64,000 nt of DNA. Origin: Apostichopus japonicus (Eukaryota > Echinodermata > Holothuroidea > Aspidochirotida > Stichopodidae). The first letter of the stretch is position 1. Every line of letters starts with the position of its first letter. Below, piece after piece: positions 28,673-41,620 of the stretch. The notes under the pieces were generated by a model. It saw nothing but the letters and a program-made list of their open reading frames with translations. It made no database searches and was not told the origin of the DNA. The translations under genes were made by a program, and so were the position numbers. Location of the stretch: the NCBI RefSeq assembly GCF_037975245.1, contig NC_092575.1, positions 23,229,841-23,293,840 of the forward strand. The letters run 5' to 3'.

Positions 28673-30481
28673 AATATTATTGATGTGGAATGGTTCTTTA
28701 AAAGAATTACACTTGATATTTCGCAATCTGCGACCGTAAGAGACGGATCACATAACCCCAAGACTCAGCTGGACTCCTACAAGCCAGCTGTCAACACGCA
28801 TTAAAGCTAGTATCAGTTCAGAGCCTAGAATGTATCATCGTGTAATGAAGGGTAATACTTCCTATGGTATCACAGGAGAGGAGGAAAAACCTTTCTCATC
28901 GAATCTCGGGATGATGAAAGTACGCAACGATGTAGAAAATTCTAGGTTACTCGGATTAAGGAGACAAAATGACTGCTCGCTTTACATGGTAGTGCATGGT
29001 TGAAAAAAATGAATTATGATGGGAACATTAATTACCACGATTCAAGCGGTTCGAAATCAGTCGCCTGGTTTTTTTAAAAAAAGCAGGGGAAAAGACAGGA
29101 CTTCTGTTGAAGCTACACAGAAGTGGAACGACATGCTAATAACAATTAGATGAATGGTATACTTGAAGAAATGGCGTTCCTTGATGAGAGCAAACATGGC
29201 GGAATGACCAACGTCAATAGGATGAAAGCAAAGAGTCGTAATTGTTTTTGATGGTAGCCTGTTTTGAAATTCTTTCCTGTAATGTAGGATGAGGTTTCGT
29301 CGTTGTATAAAGATCTTCAGTCTTGACCCAAAATTGAAAGTGTGTAAACATATTAAGTTCACCAATGGTTTTCAAATTCAAGTGCTTTCCCGTGCAATTC
29401 TGTTCCTTCAGATAGTATATATGTGTTGAACTTGCAACATTGTTTTGACATTTTGCCACATCGTATAGGACATTGAGGTTACTGGTCATCTATAAAGGCA
29501 CATAAATTGAAGCAAATATGCATGGAAACAAATGATAATCAGTTTAAAATATATCTACCATTCTATGTCAGTGATAAGTCCCTTAAAGTTTGAAGTTAAC
29601 ATTATCACATCGAAAAAAAATTATACTAATAATACTAAATACCAGTTTAATTTTTTACAAAACATGCATCGCACCCGACAGTTTTCATACCAGGTAAATG
29701 CTCCCTTCGATTAAGATCTGCATTATTATTAATATATTTACTTGCCACCTGGACACAGGATCAATTGGATCAATGTAAGCATGCATGCTAAGCAGTTTAA
29801 ACTTGTTGCAAATTTCATATTCATAAACTTTTCAAAGACAACTTTATTAAAGAGTCACCGTTCTGTTTAATTGCATAAAATAAAAATGATTTAACTACGA
29901 AAAAATAAGTAAGTTATACTATATGTTATATACTGCATGACCAGAAAGTTCTCTTTCAATCTTTTTCTAGCTGACTAATAATTTTTAAGAGAAATTGATG
30001 ATGAAAGTGTTTATTTATTATAAGTGTTGTAAGAAAATAGAGACAGTAAAAGAATAAAGAAAACATTGAATTGCGGATTAAAGAGCTACTCAGAAACAGT
30101 GCCAGTTCAGATAACAATTTAGTCTGTAGGTTTGAATATAACTGTATTAAAACGTTGTGTGTAATCGGAAATGTATCGTCACTTTAAAGTAGATGTATCC
30201 AAAGTCCAAGAAGATAGATTATTGACTGATTCCCATCTTCAATTTCTACTCAAAGTTAGTGAAAACATATAATTTCCCATTTTCATGTAAGCAACATTTG
30301 GAACTCATAGACTAGCTCAGAGCTACGGATATCGTCTCATTGTTTGATTTTGATTTTATCGTAACAAAACATTCCCATTCAAAGATAATAGTTTACCGAT
30401 TTTGTCAGACTCCTGCTGGAATAAAGAGTTTCCTTCTGTAAATTCTCTACTAGTGGAAAAAATCTTTCGCCATAAAAAATA

Positions 30482-30725
30482 GGGAGCTTACATACCCAAC
30501 CCTCTTGAGGGTACGGTGGGGTATGTAACTGCGACCATGAGAATATGGAGCGTTAATACCCAACCCATCTTGAGGGTACGGTGGGGTGTGTAACTGCGAC
30601 CATGAAATTAGGGAGCTTAAATACCCAACCCATCTTGAGGGTACGGTGGGGCATGTAACTGCGACCATGAGAATATGGAGCTTTAATAACCAACCCTCGT
30701 TTGGGTACGGTGGGGTGTGTAACTG
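30482..30725. repeat. Four-copy tandem repeat, 64-65 bp, each with a hairpin core
   Basis: GGAGC starts copies at 30483, 30547, 30612 and 30677. Each has CCCAACCc...GAGGGTACGGTGGGG then tGTAACTGCGACCATGA. The first copy contains ACCCTCTTGAGGGT, a 6-bp inverted repeat with a TT loop; other copies carry near versions. Confidence 0.9.
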
Positions 30726-31766
30726 TGCGATTTCTGTTTGTTTTTTGTTAAAGATCTAATTGTCACAGTATGATATCAATTGGTCATCAAAATCATATCT
30801 TTGTACCCTTCTCTGCCAATTCATGAATTATATATTATGTTAATAAAGAGTAGATGTGCGGCTGCAAAACACATCTCTTTTCTTTTTATGTAAACGTCAC
30901 GTCGCTAGAATATGTTGATGAAAGTCATAATAATTGCAGCATTTAATGGTATATGTTACTGTTCGGCGACGCACGGACAACCCGATTGTGTTGCTGTTAG
31001 TAAGCTGGATGGAAGTAAAGAGGATGGGGTGAAATTGTTGTCATTCTGAGAGCAGTACACTATTATATAAGGAGAACTCGATAAATGCTGAAACTAAATA
31101 GTATTAATTAAGTGACTGTTTTTTAATAAACATCAATTATCACCCAAGCGTCAACCATAATACATTCCGAGAACGTATTAGCCATTACTTAACGTCCGAA
31201 TCGGGAAATTGAGTTCATTGACCAAGTTTCCCCCTAAAACACATTCCTTTCTCGATAAGAGGACGGTTCCATTAGCAATCAAGCCATAGATATATGTCTA
31301 ACCTTGACATCTGCGCCACAGATATAAGCAATTCTAACAGTCTTATAAATCACTTTAATTGGGTATCGGTCTTGCTATTGTTGAAAGTAACCATCTGAGA
31401 TAATTAGAAGTCTCTTGACCACGTGGTTTTGGATACTGTACTCTTTCGCAAAGATATTAATAGGCTGCTGCTGTGAGTGGTGTATAGCTGCGGTTTGTTA
31501 TTTATCGTGTTATCAAGAGGAATAAAACAGAGCGCTATAGTTAGTTTAACAGTTTCATATCCCGCCCTTTTAAGGTTTTGAGCTAGAAATACGTCTATGA
31601 CTCTATCTTAGTATATCTATAGGTTGACTTTGCTAAATGACTAGCTGGTTTTATTGTCCATTAAATAGATGAGATATTATAATAAGAACTCCTTTGAATT
31701 ACTGACACACAATAGTTGTACAAATGTCCACATATGTCATTTTAGTACAGGTCAGTTCTGTATTAA
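30726..31766. other. No gene recognised
   Basis: AT-rich DNA without long frames, repeats or RNA-gene signals that I could support. Confidence 0.5.
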
Positions 31767-32338
31767 AGGATTGGTTCAGTTGTCATACATGTTAATGTTA
31801 TATGAAAGAGGACAATAAAAGAAACACAATGGTGAAAAAACTGTTCAAATATCTTTTTCGGTTAAAGAGATATTCAAGTGTAAAGTTTTATCATATTGTG
31901 TAGAAACTGCTGAAATCTGACTAGCTGTGATGTCACATCCTCACATTCCTGAAAAGTCTTTGTTTTTTCTCTAAATATTTTGTGAGATTTCATGACTTTC
32001 AACCAAAAGATATGTCAGGGGATCTCATATTTGTCAAAGGAAGTATTTGAGATTAAACATCTGAAGAGTTTTTGATGATATTATTTTCAAATGTGTTAAA
32101 AAAATGTAAATAATTATTAAAGAAATATATTCACAAATGTTAAGGAAGTGAGGATGTGTCATCACACCCTCACAGTAATTCTTTCTACACCAGTCGTTTT
32201 TTAAAGAAATTTTGATATCTTCAAAGTGTCATTTCTCCTTAACAGAGCATGCTATCATGGTAGTTTCTTCACTGTTCCTTTTGTCTTTTTTGGGCTCTTT
32301 CATACACAATAGACATGTCAAACACCTGAACCAATCCT
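31767..32338. mobile_element. 572-bp inverted-repeat DNA element with TTAA target duplication
   Basis: The ends are perfect 13-bp inverted repeats, AGGATTGGTTCAG at 31767-31779 and its complement at 32326-32338. TTAA flanks them on both sides (31763-31766 and 32339-32342). Similarity between the arms continues inwards imperfectly. For example, GTGATGTCACATCCTCAC in the left arm pairs with GTGAGGATGTGTCATCAC in the right arm. There is no transposase frame. TTAA duplication is typical of piggyBac-type integration, although the termini are not the usual CCC of piggyBac, so the superfamily is open. Confidence 0.75.
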
Positions 32339-33189
32339 TTAAGTTATCATATTCAAGGTATTATCATATTATTTGCCATTCATATATTATCAAAATACAC
32401 ATTTTCCCTTGATGTATGAGTTTTGCGGATTCAATTGTGTATGTAAGAAGCATTTTGCCATTTGTTTTTGTGCCATATGATGTACAAAAACAACACAATT
32501 AGTATTTAACTCAATACCAGTGCCAGCAATAAGAAATGGTATACATGGAACATCGGATTATGTTGTTGGGGTAAGACCAAAACATATTCTGCAATAGGAC
32601 TCTGATCTCCTTACGATATATATTTGCTTTTCATTGCGTAGTCTTGATGCCCGTGGCCCTTGTAATTTTACATCAACAACCTGCACCCTTTCATACGCCC
32701 CATTCCTCATAAAACTTATTTCGAAATGCAGTATCACAAATTTCAGGTATAACTACAGTATTGGAATCATTTAAAAGCTCTAACGGCTTTGTTCGGAGAG
32801 CAGAACAAATTTCTATGCTGCGATATCAACTTTGCTCAAAATAGATGAAAGATCTTTAGGATGCACCGAGCATTTATACTAAACCACTCATTCAGAAAAA
32901 CTTTGGGGCGAAATAAACCTGCCTTGAAGGTAAGAAAAAGGCTATGTCTTCACTAATGTGACATGTATATCTAGTCACATTTAGAGACATACCAACATAA
33001 TTTTCCCTTTTTTCTTATATATTTAGTCTGGCTGCTTCTGAAATTGAGCGTTATCCCCTTTACAATTTGATATATCCAAGCAATTAAAACGATTTATTAG
33101 TCCCATACGGTACATTTTTTCATCAAATCTTATAGGCCTATACCAAGACAGAAAGAAAGAAAGCAAAAATTTATAAAGTTTTTCATCCC

Positions 33190-33298
33190 GGCGTGCTATG
33201 ATTTAGAGAGAGGGTAAAAATCCCCGAAGGATAAGTTCCCAAATTAAAGCTTAAATCCGCATTTAAAGAAGCAATAGCTCGGGGACTAATAGCACGCC
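33190..33298. repeat. 109-bp hairpin-forming unit with GGCGTGCTAT ends
   Basis: A perfect 10-bp inverted repeat GGCGTGCTAT (33190-33199) and ATAGCACGCC (33289-33298) closes the unit, and a second pair (tccccga / tcgggga) lies inside. It could be a tiny MITE relic or an RNA hairpin. No target duplication was found. Confidence 0.4.
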
Positions 33299-34377
33299 AT
33301 TTCACTTCCAATCAATGCAAATCCAGTCAAACTGTTTAAAATTGATACAACCCCGTTTTGGCTAGCGGAGGAAATGACTTCGATAGCGTAAGCGTATAGT
33401 GGAATGTCAAATTTTCAAGAGAGGAGAAAACAAGGAGAAGAAGATGATGAAGAAGGAAATAGTATCACAGTAAAAGAAAGGAAGAGTGATTAATAAGAGA
33501 TTTGATATTGATCGATCATTTGGCAATATGACAGATTAATAATAATAATAATAATAAATCTGTATTTATGGAGGAAATGATAAACTTAATGAAGGAACGA
33601 AATATATTATATGTCGATTATAGATGATTTTATTAATTGATTATTAACAATATCATAGACATTATAATCAAATTAATTCTGACAAAAGAAATTATAATTC
33701 TAACGTAAATGAAGATTAGACCTTGAATGACGATTCACAATGTCAGGGACAACGTACAACGAAGTGTGCACTGTGTATGTGTGTGCTGTAGTGTGTGTTC
33801 TTAATGGAAGGAGAAAGGTCCGTAAAAAGAATTATCAGTTGTATCGCAGATCGGATTTACATGTTCTAGCAAACTTAGGGTTATTTTTCCTCTGATTAAA
33901 TGACAAGGTTTGCGCTACTGACGTATACGATATGTGATGTACTATTATGTAGATTACGTTTGGCAATCAGTGAGAAATTTATTTATGAAATTCTATTTTG
34001 CAATGAGATTTCTTATTCAGTGTCGAACCATTCCTGCTGGTAAGGATCTTTATAGTTCTTCATCCAATAGTGAAAGGGTGAGCTATATGGTTATATTGAC
34101 TATACTGTGGGCGAGTGGCGTTACATCTTACCAGTATGAGTATCGAGTTTTTTCTGAATGTGTTATGCAACTGATGAATTTCCATATAGCAAAAATTACT
34201 TCTCTTTCTAATCCTCTGTTTCTTTCTATGATTTCTTTGCTCCAGTTACTGACTGTTAAGGCCCTTAAAAACATTCAATGGTTTCTCTCTAGCAGATAGC
34301 CTTCAATAATCCCTTCCTGAAGATTACAGCATTGAAAATTCGGTCATCATTCATCGCGTATACAGTGTAACATTGAG

Positions 34378-34489
34378 CCCCCCCCCCCCCCCACACACAC
34401 AGAAGGATATTCACACAAAATAAAAACTGCAATGTTGCAATATTTAATCGTCGTCGAGATGTGCAATTTTTTTTTTGGGGGGGGGGGGG
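34378..34489. repeat. C15 and G13 homopolymer pair
   Basis: A run of 15 C at 34378-34392 is followed about 85 bp later by 13 G at 34477-34489, preceded by a T run. The two can pair as an inverted repeat, and the G run can form a quadruplex. Confidence 0.8.
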
Positions 34490-36432
34490 CGCAAACGTCC
34501 CATAATTTTTTCGTGTTTTGTGTTGCAACTTGTTCCATGTGATTTAAATGATAAGCCACATTAAATTTTATATTTAAACGTTAATATGGGTAAAACTCGT
34601 TATAATTTACCTTTTGTGCAGGCGGCGGAATTTTATGAAGACGAGTATAGAGTTCCAGAGAAGACCATCCAGTCCTCTTGATAAAGTCTTCTTAATTGCC
34701 TCTCGACCGGTAGAACTTTATCACAAACGTGCATGGGCATAGATTTAGCGTCACTCGGAATGTTACTGGTTAAAAGTGTAAATAACTGGATCTTTATTCT
34801 GAGATGTTTTGTCTGTGTTCAGCTGCGAGGTAAACAAAATCTCCCCGCATCAACGACTCAGTTAAGCCTTTGAAACATGTACCCTTGGGTATCATGTGTT
34901 GATTGGCTTGACGCGCCCTAGTTTAAACCATAGGTCGGAGTTGACGCTAAAATCGGAGAAAAAAGTGTTTGAAGTGTTTCCGGTCCGGATGCATATGAGT
35001 TTAAAGACTTATTCTGTTGACTTTAAGCAACTGGCAGATGAGGCGGTTCATACACTGAGAGAATTCTTTTACTTTTAAATCGCAATCGAGATGGCCATAA
35101 TAATAAAAAATAATAAAATAGGACTGAATCGGATAATTGTGCGTACTTTATGGGTTTTCAAATTTCTGGGAATGTGAGGCCCTTAAAGTGTTTTCTATGT
35201 TGAATTTGGATCGTTAGTATTAAATGTATTTACAACATGCACATTGTCAGTTACATGTGTTCTACAGCGAGAGAGAGTAGTGTGTAATGTCAACGAATAT
35301 CAAGACGGCAAAGCAAACGTGATATTCAAAAAGTTATTTATTTCCTGACAAGAGACATAAAAGTCACTTGCTCACAAAAATAATTCTCTTTTTAATTGTC
35401 TGACCTTTTTACTACAAATTAGCGAATTAATATTCACTAGTTCTGTTTGTTTTTTTCCAATATGCTTCCGACAGGATTCCACTTAAATTAAAACAAACTA
35501 AAACTGGTTTTCTGTCAATACATATTTGTTTTAAGAAATAGGTCTCGAGGCTTGTATGAGTGAATAAATCATAACTATTGACGACATAGGTCTCCGAAGA
35601 GCCCTGAAGGGGTCGTTTCAACAGTAAACTCAACATAACTTTAAACTATTCAAATTAATTAGATCCAATTGAATGAAACATTTTGTCTTTGTTATATTCT
35701 CTTCGTCTCCACCAAAGCAAAACAGCTATTCATATAAACCTTTTCGTTCTCCTTCTTTCATAAATGTACAATGGTCTGGTGCCTAACGCCTTCGGATCTT
35801 TTCGATTTACAATTCAGTTTTCTTCCAAAATGACGGCATTTGGTTAATTTGGAATGAAGAAATGCGGCACTAGAGCTGCTTTTAAATTAATTAATTTTGG
35901 CTTAAAAGATTATATATAGTTTTGAAAGACGAAATTTATACTTTTGTAATCATAAGGTATATTTGTAATATCAAAATTCTATCAATAACACTAAGATCGA
36001 TTGGTTTATATTTTGATGTTTTATTTATAAGTTGGACTTTGATCTGTTTCAATGTATTTTGTTTACTAGACCCAATTTTTATTCACTGACCTATATATTT
36101 CGTCGGTATAAAACTACTTAACTTTCACAACTGTGGCGCATGTTTGAGATAAACAGGAGAAGGGTACAAAGGTCGATCTTGCCATTTAAAATAAAACAAT
36201 TTATTTGCATATTGTCCATGAGTTTGTGAATGAATGTCTTACTTATATTTTCAATTCTTTACCTTTACATCTATAGATATTTCATAACAGCATTCATATA
36301 TCATGTTTGATCTCTAGAGTACGGCAAATATGTCACCGAAACAGAACTATTATTGTCCATACAGGTGACAAACGCCTACGGTGGAATTACGACCTTCCGT
36401 ACCGGTTTCGAACCTCTGGACATGCAATACGC

Positions 36433-36554
36433 GTCCATAGCCTAGTGGTTAGGGTGTCCGTATATAAAGCGGGAGACCCGTGTTTGAATCCCGGTGGAGG
36501 CTGGAAGTTTTTTCACTGTTCTGGATTTTCTAACTCACTACGATTTCAATTATA

Positions 36555-36557
<3 letters not shown>
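36433..36557 (+). mobile_element. Short tRNA-derived SINE-like unit ending in (TA)n
   Basis: Box A TAGCCTAGTGG (36438-36448) and box B GTTTGAATCCC (36482-36492) are spaced as in a tRNA and are followed by about 65 bp of non-tRNA sequence. That sequence ends TTTCAATTATATAATTA and runs directly into a 180-bp (TA)n tract. This looks like a SINE whose A/T-rich tail became, or landed in, a microsatellite. It lacks the full cloverleaf needed for a working tRNA and is in the opposite orientation to the nAChR gene. Confidence 0.65.
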
Positions 36558-36653
<96 letters not shown>

Positions 36654-36660
36654 GTATATG

Positions 36661-36736
<76 letters not shown>
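36558..36736. repeat. Long (TA)n microsatellite following a SINE
   Basis: About 180 bp of TA, interrupted once by TATGTATATGTATATGTATG. Open on both strands as Tyr-Ile repeats, which are not genes. Confidence 0.95.
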
Positions 36737-36739
<3 letters not shown>

Positions 36740-39053
36740 AATTGCTGACGTGGTCCCTGTTTAGGTACGTTGTTTAATTTTCTTGTTTTATTGCAATAGT
36801 AGGATTGGGGGGAAATAAATAAAATAAGCATGGGGAAACCTCTAAAGGGACTGATTTTCAATCTACAGAATAGACGAGATTTCCTGCTCGCGTGTTCCTT
36901 CTGAAGGTATCAGTTATTTGTTAATCCAATCTGAAGAGATTCTTCATATGTAGTTTGTATTCATCCTTTCAGGTAAGGTATACCTCATGCAAAATGTGCT
37001 TTAACATAATTTAATATGGAATCCAGTTACATAAAATTAGCCAGATAATATAATAACTGCACGGTGTTCGAATGAAATCTCACAAAGTAATGAAATAAAA
37101 GAGTGCTAAAAGTATTGAACGCAATCAATTTATTCTCCCTATAAAGATGAGTTTCAGATATACAGTGTAGTGAGAAAGGGGTGTACATGGTAAGGTACAG
37201 TCATGGACATCCGACCATTAATGAACTAGGTCAATGTACTTTCAATGACGTCAGTTCTGACGTTTATGATAACTAATATCATTAATATAGTTTCATTGTT
37301 CCAACACTATTAGCTCATGAAATATTTTCTTTTTTTTTAAATAACATTGATCGCACAACATAAAATACTGACCAAATTTATAAAGTGAGATTTAGATACA
37401 AATTATTGTTTAATATAAGATTTATAAACCCTGCTTATGATTGATATTTTTTGTGTGCGTCAATATGGAAATTAAATTTAATAGCTCAAGAAGTTATATA
37501 CATGTTTGCACTTAGTACAAATACTGGTAAAAAGAAAGGAGAATTCTTTATTTTAGTCACTTTGTTGGAGGAACGGACCAAACGATATTGATGTTTTTTT
37601 TTTAATGAAAACAGACGGATATTGTCTCCAGGGAGGGCATTGCCATTGTATTTATTTATTTGAGCAGGAGAGGTTGGTCAGCAGCAAGGGCTCGTTTATA
37701 GCTAGTACTCTCCATGTTTGTTTGCTAGATGCATTATCACTCTGGTTTACTAATGAACTAAGGACCTTTCTCATCAAGTTGAGATGCTAGCGTTTCCAAA
37801 AGAAAGATGATTGAGGTAATCAATAGCATGGGCGTAGATAGCCTTTCTGAGGTGAGGGAGGGGGCGGGGAGGGGAGGGGGGTCAAACCAGTCGGATCAAC
37901 GGAAGATTACGTCAGCAGAATGACGTGGTATTACAACACATTCGTCGCTGTTATCGATACCCGGATATTGTAAATGTCATCAGGAGCCTCTGTCAGTATT
38001 CGTGAGACCTTGGATGATAATGCCAGGACTGAATATTCCGACTTACTTGTGTTCTTTTTACACGTGGAGAGATTTTCGTGATGGCTGTCGTTTATTCAAA
38101 CGTATGAGAGAAGCTACCAAGTTGCTAATGAGCTCGACAAAAGGAGACAGACAAATGCTTTAACACTATCAGTAAAAGATAGCACTTTATTGCCAACTGT
38201 AGTAATTCGCCAATTTAAAAAAAAAAAAAAAATCCTAATATAATTGAACCGCAAGGATCCTTGTCCAATTAAAGCAAAACAGTTTACTTGATTAAATGAT
38301 ACCAAACAAATATAATTTAAACAATATTCTGTGAAATCATGCCGTGGCTCAAGTCATATAAAATAATCGGTCACAATACCCTTCCACCCGGGCCCTCTTA
38401 CCCCCCCCCCCTCCCCCATAATACAGAGTAGTCTTAAATACTATGTATAAATATCTTCTGTTAGCACAGTGTATACATGTACTGACAGGAAGAGAAAATG
38501 GTCAATGATCCTAAAATGTGTTTTTCATATCTGGGAAAAATATCTGTCTCAATTGAAATTGCGATGAATAATGATATCTGCAATATTTTTACAGAGGCAT
38601 TTCCAAACAATGTGGTAATCATTAAGCGAACTGGGTATATATTATGAAGTATGATGTAGCACTACATGCAAATATCTCTGTGTTAGTGTGTATTGCTGTG
38701 AATACACTGGTGTGTCTCCTCATTGCCTATAGTGAACAACCGTTATTCATTCTTTTTATAAATCTTCTTTTTTGGGTGTTTTAATTTTGCAGCCTAACAT
38801 TGAAATATATTCGTGCATATTATAATATCACGCTAATACCTCGAAACTTCTGCTGTCGTTTTCACTGAACATTTTTTTCCTTTTCACTTATGTTAAATAT
38901 TTCGTCTTTATTCGTCGTGGAACTGTTACAGAGATTGCAATCACAATGCTAGTTAGTACACTTCCTCATTTTCACAACCCGTAAGTAATATCTTTAAACT
39001 CATTCCTCTAATATAGATGTTGGGGTTAGGGAAGCAATAAACTATTCAATTAA

Positions 39054-39080
39054 CAAAACAAAACAAAACAAAACAAAACG
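39054..39080. repeat. (AAAAC)n simple repeat
   Basis: About five copies of AAAAC. Confidence 0.9.
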
Positions 39081-40834
39081 TGTTCAATTGTTCATTTTCA
39101 ACGTGATTCCTAGTAAATCATTTTTTATAGGAGACATATTTATCTAGAGATATAATCTTCCTCACAATGCATAAACTTTTCGGAAACTGTGAAACAAAAC
39201 TTAGAGTCAACTGCCTTTTTTCCTTAATTTCTTTTGATCATCCTAGCTTTCATGTTACAAAAGGTTGTTATAATAAAAAAATCTGAAGAAATACGTAAGC
39301 ACGAAATTCGTAAGTCCTTTAGAACTTCCAAACGTGATAAAGCTTTGAGTTATGATAATAAATATACATTTATGAATATTGATTGACATTATTTACACTG
39401 AAAGAGTAGTAAGAAACGTTTAAACCAAGGCTGAAAGGGTATGAATGGTTTTGTTGTTGTTGAAATAACATGAATATTTATGAACCAGTCATATGAACAA
39501 TATACATGTTAGTTCAAAGATGGCGCAGCCACCTAACTTTCAACGATCAATGAAATATAACTTAACAACAAAAAACGCATTGTTACAAAGTATAGCATTT
39601 TACACAAATCACAACACAACATTCTTCGCATGCAAATTAGATGCACAATAATGCAATACATATACCATATGTAAGTCAATCGCTCACCGTTAACCTTTGT
39701 GATTATCTGTAAAAAGAGAAGAAGGTAAAAAGCACTTTCATAGTCTTAAAACTAGAATAAACAGATTTATTGGAAATTATAAACGCAATGCACCCAATAT
39801 ACTCAGAGAAGTTAATCGAGGATCGTGTTATACTTTGGTATGCAAATTTTGATGCTGTTGGTGCATGGAGATTTTGTCGAGAGCGTGGTGGGGTGGGGGA
39901 AAGGGGAAGCCATTTGGGAATTGATGTTTATAGTTTGAAGTGTGCCCTGTCAGGGGGTTATTGCCTTTATCGTTACATATTTGTTTGCATATCATCATAA
40001 TAGTCAAAGTTCGTGTCTGAAGTAAGCTTAACGTCTGTTGACATATTCTACAGACTTCTTTAAGAGCCACAGATTATATTAATTGGATTCATCAAAAGGA
40101 AGAACCCATTCTCCAGTGTGCCTTATTATTCATATATTCTTTTCTCCAAAGTAACTCAGTTAAAGACCAAAAACAAAAGCAAAAAACTATGCAAACCGAC
40201 TTTAAATGAAATTTAAAATTAACATTGTCATAGTGATTGAATCGTAACAACATAGTTACAACGAATATTGTGATTGTTCTTCGAAACACGATTAATGTCG
40301 TTAATATTATAAGAAATTTGATACTGGAGAATCAAACAGACCTTGCCAAGTAATAATTTGAAATAAAAAACAAAAAAAATGGTCAAAGAACTTAGGAGAC
40401 CTTATATTTTATGACTGCAATTAGCATGTACCATATGTCATTTCTGAACGTATCGTAATTCCTGTCAGTTGCCTTGGAAACGAAATAAAAATCAAAGTAA
40501 AACATATTTAGATGTTCACTGCATTGGATTTATATTGGATGTATTGAATAATCTGTCTACAACTCTGTGTGGTTCACGTGCACTTAGCTATAGTATTTAA
40601 TCGATATTAGCTGATTAAATATCTAGTATGTATATGTAATTAAAGAATCACTCATAAATATATTTATTAATAGAAAAAAACAGACGATTAAACTTATTTT
40701 AATCAAGCAGAGCAAACTGATTGTCAAAGAGGAATGAAAAATTAGTCTATCTTGAAACAAATTCAACCATCTTTGATATAAAAAGATGCACCAAGGGATT
40801 TTTTTTGTCAGTTGGAAGTCAAATCTTTATATGT

Positions 40835-40840
40835 TTTATT
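40835..40840 (-). other. Candidate poly(A) signal for the nAChR transcript
   Basis: This is the first AATAAA on the minus strand downstream of the stop codon, about 550 bp away. An ATTAAA variant lies at 41012-41017. In AT-rich DNA both occur by chance, so the 3' end of the transcript is undetermined. Confidence 0.2.
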
Positions 40841-41389
40841 ATCCCATTAAAAATAACATAGACATAGGGAATTGATCCCATATTCGTTGCCATCTTTCAT
40901 ATAAGTGTAACACAAATTTCTTAATTCTTAAATGATGCAAAAATTTCATTTCTTAAGAAAATAGTTCGTTGAAGATATGATTATGCTATAGTTAAAAGGA
41001 ACACATTATTTTTTAATTCCTTTTAAGATCAAAAGTTCTATACTATTTAAACTATCATTTGTTAGTTGTTATAGTAATTGCCAAACTTTCTCAAAACAAA
41101 CTGCCGTTTCCATCGAAAGACGAGTTTTCGTCCTCATACATATATATTTATATTTATATATATACATATGCATATATAATATATATTTATATACCATTCG
41201 TCCATGCCTTCTGAGTGGAAAGACCAATTGCAACCAAATGTTAAACAGAAGGAAGGATTTGCCATGTCTATCGGCCCAGGCATCAATCAAGCTTCTAGTA
41301 ATTTCCTCGTCCGATCTTTCTCCTCGGCTATAGTTTAACTCTTATCCGGTGGTACACGTTCAATTTTGTGTTTTCTTTCTTTGCCAATT

Positions 41390-41620
41390 TCAGTCATACA
41401 AACCTTCCTTAACCTTACCCAGAGCGACTAACTCATCATAACTTTGGTTCTCGACAACTGTTGGACGCGTGTAATTCTCAACTGGATGGTGGTCGGGTGC
41501 TTCCCACAGCATGGGCGCTCTTAAGATAATACCAAACGTTCCAGAGAGGCACGTGATAGTGAAAACCCACAGGAAAAGTCTGTCGATGACAGTTGCCATA
41601 AACTTCCAGTCGTCACTGAT
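41390..41620 (-). CDS. nAChR terminal exon with M4 and long extracellular tail
   Basis: This is the last coding exon, 76 residues plus TGA. The acceptor is atccacacag at 41621-41630, phase 0. It begins [18 protein letters not shown], the end of the MA helix and the start of M4 (about 441-463). After M4, 43 residues (464-506) project outside the cell, longer than the short tail usual in this family. Sequons lie at Asn479 (NYT) and Asn488 (NQS). The TGA and everything upstream in this exon are intact. Confidence 0.94.
   Translation of the reverse strand: MSDDWKFMATVIDRLFLWVFTITCLSGTFGIILRAPMLWEAPDHHPVENYTRPTVVENQSYDELVALGKVKEGLYD

Larger units (their letters stand above)
25951..30481. other. 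No gene recognised
   Basis: AT-rich DNA. It contains the possible ACTCTT foldback (26038-26264), a G-rich run at 27161-27193 and a (TA)n tract at 28617-28669. Frames at 28289-28480 and 29057-29489 show no recognisable domain. Confidence 0.5.
32343..36432. other. No gene recognised
   Basis: This holds the 109-bp hairpin unit, an (AAT)n tract near 33540 and paired C15/G13 homopolymers. A 121-codon open frame at 33934-34299 on the plus strand opens with GTG (a second codon is ATG). It has no recognisable domain and is left unannotated as a gene. Confidence 0.5.
36737..41389. other. No gene recognised; includes the nAChR 3' flank
   Basis: AT-rich DNA with a strong G-rich run (37847-37880), a C-rich run (38383-38418), an (AAAAC)n tract (39054-39080) and a short TA-rich tract (41137-41192). 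The part nearest 41389 should include the nAChR 3' UTR on the minus strand, extent unknown. Confidence 0.5.

Noticed and set aside
33934-34299. 121-codon plus-strand frame as a gene
   Set aside because: It has no recognisable domain, the first start is GTG, and the composition is like flanking DNA. A chance frame of this size is possible in 64 kb.
36438-36492. Functional tRNA gene
   Set aside because: Only the A and B boxes are tRNA-like. The acceptor-stem pairing is not evident and the unit continues into a SINE body.
36307-36861. Long Tyr-Ile repeat frames on both strands
   Set aside because: They are translations of the (TA)n microsatellite; the same applies at 14547, 44452, 49057, 51776 and 53436.
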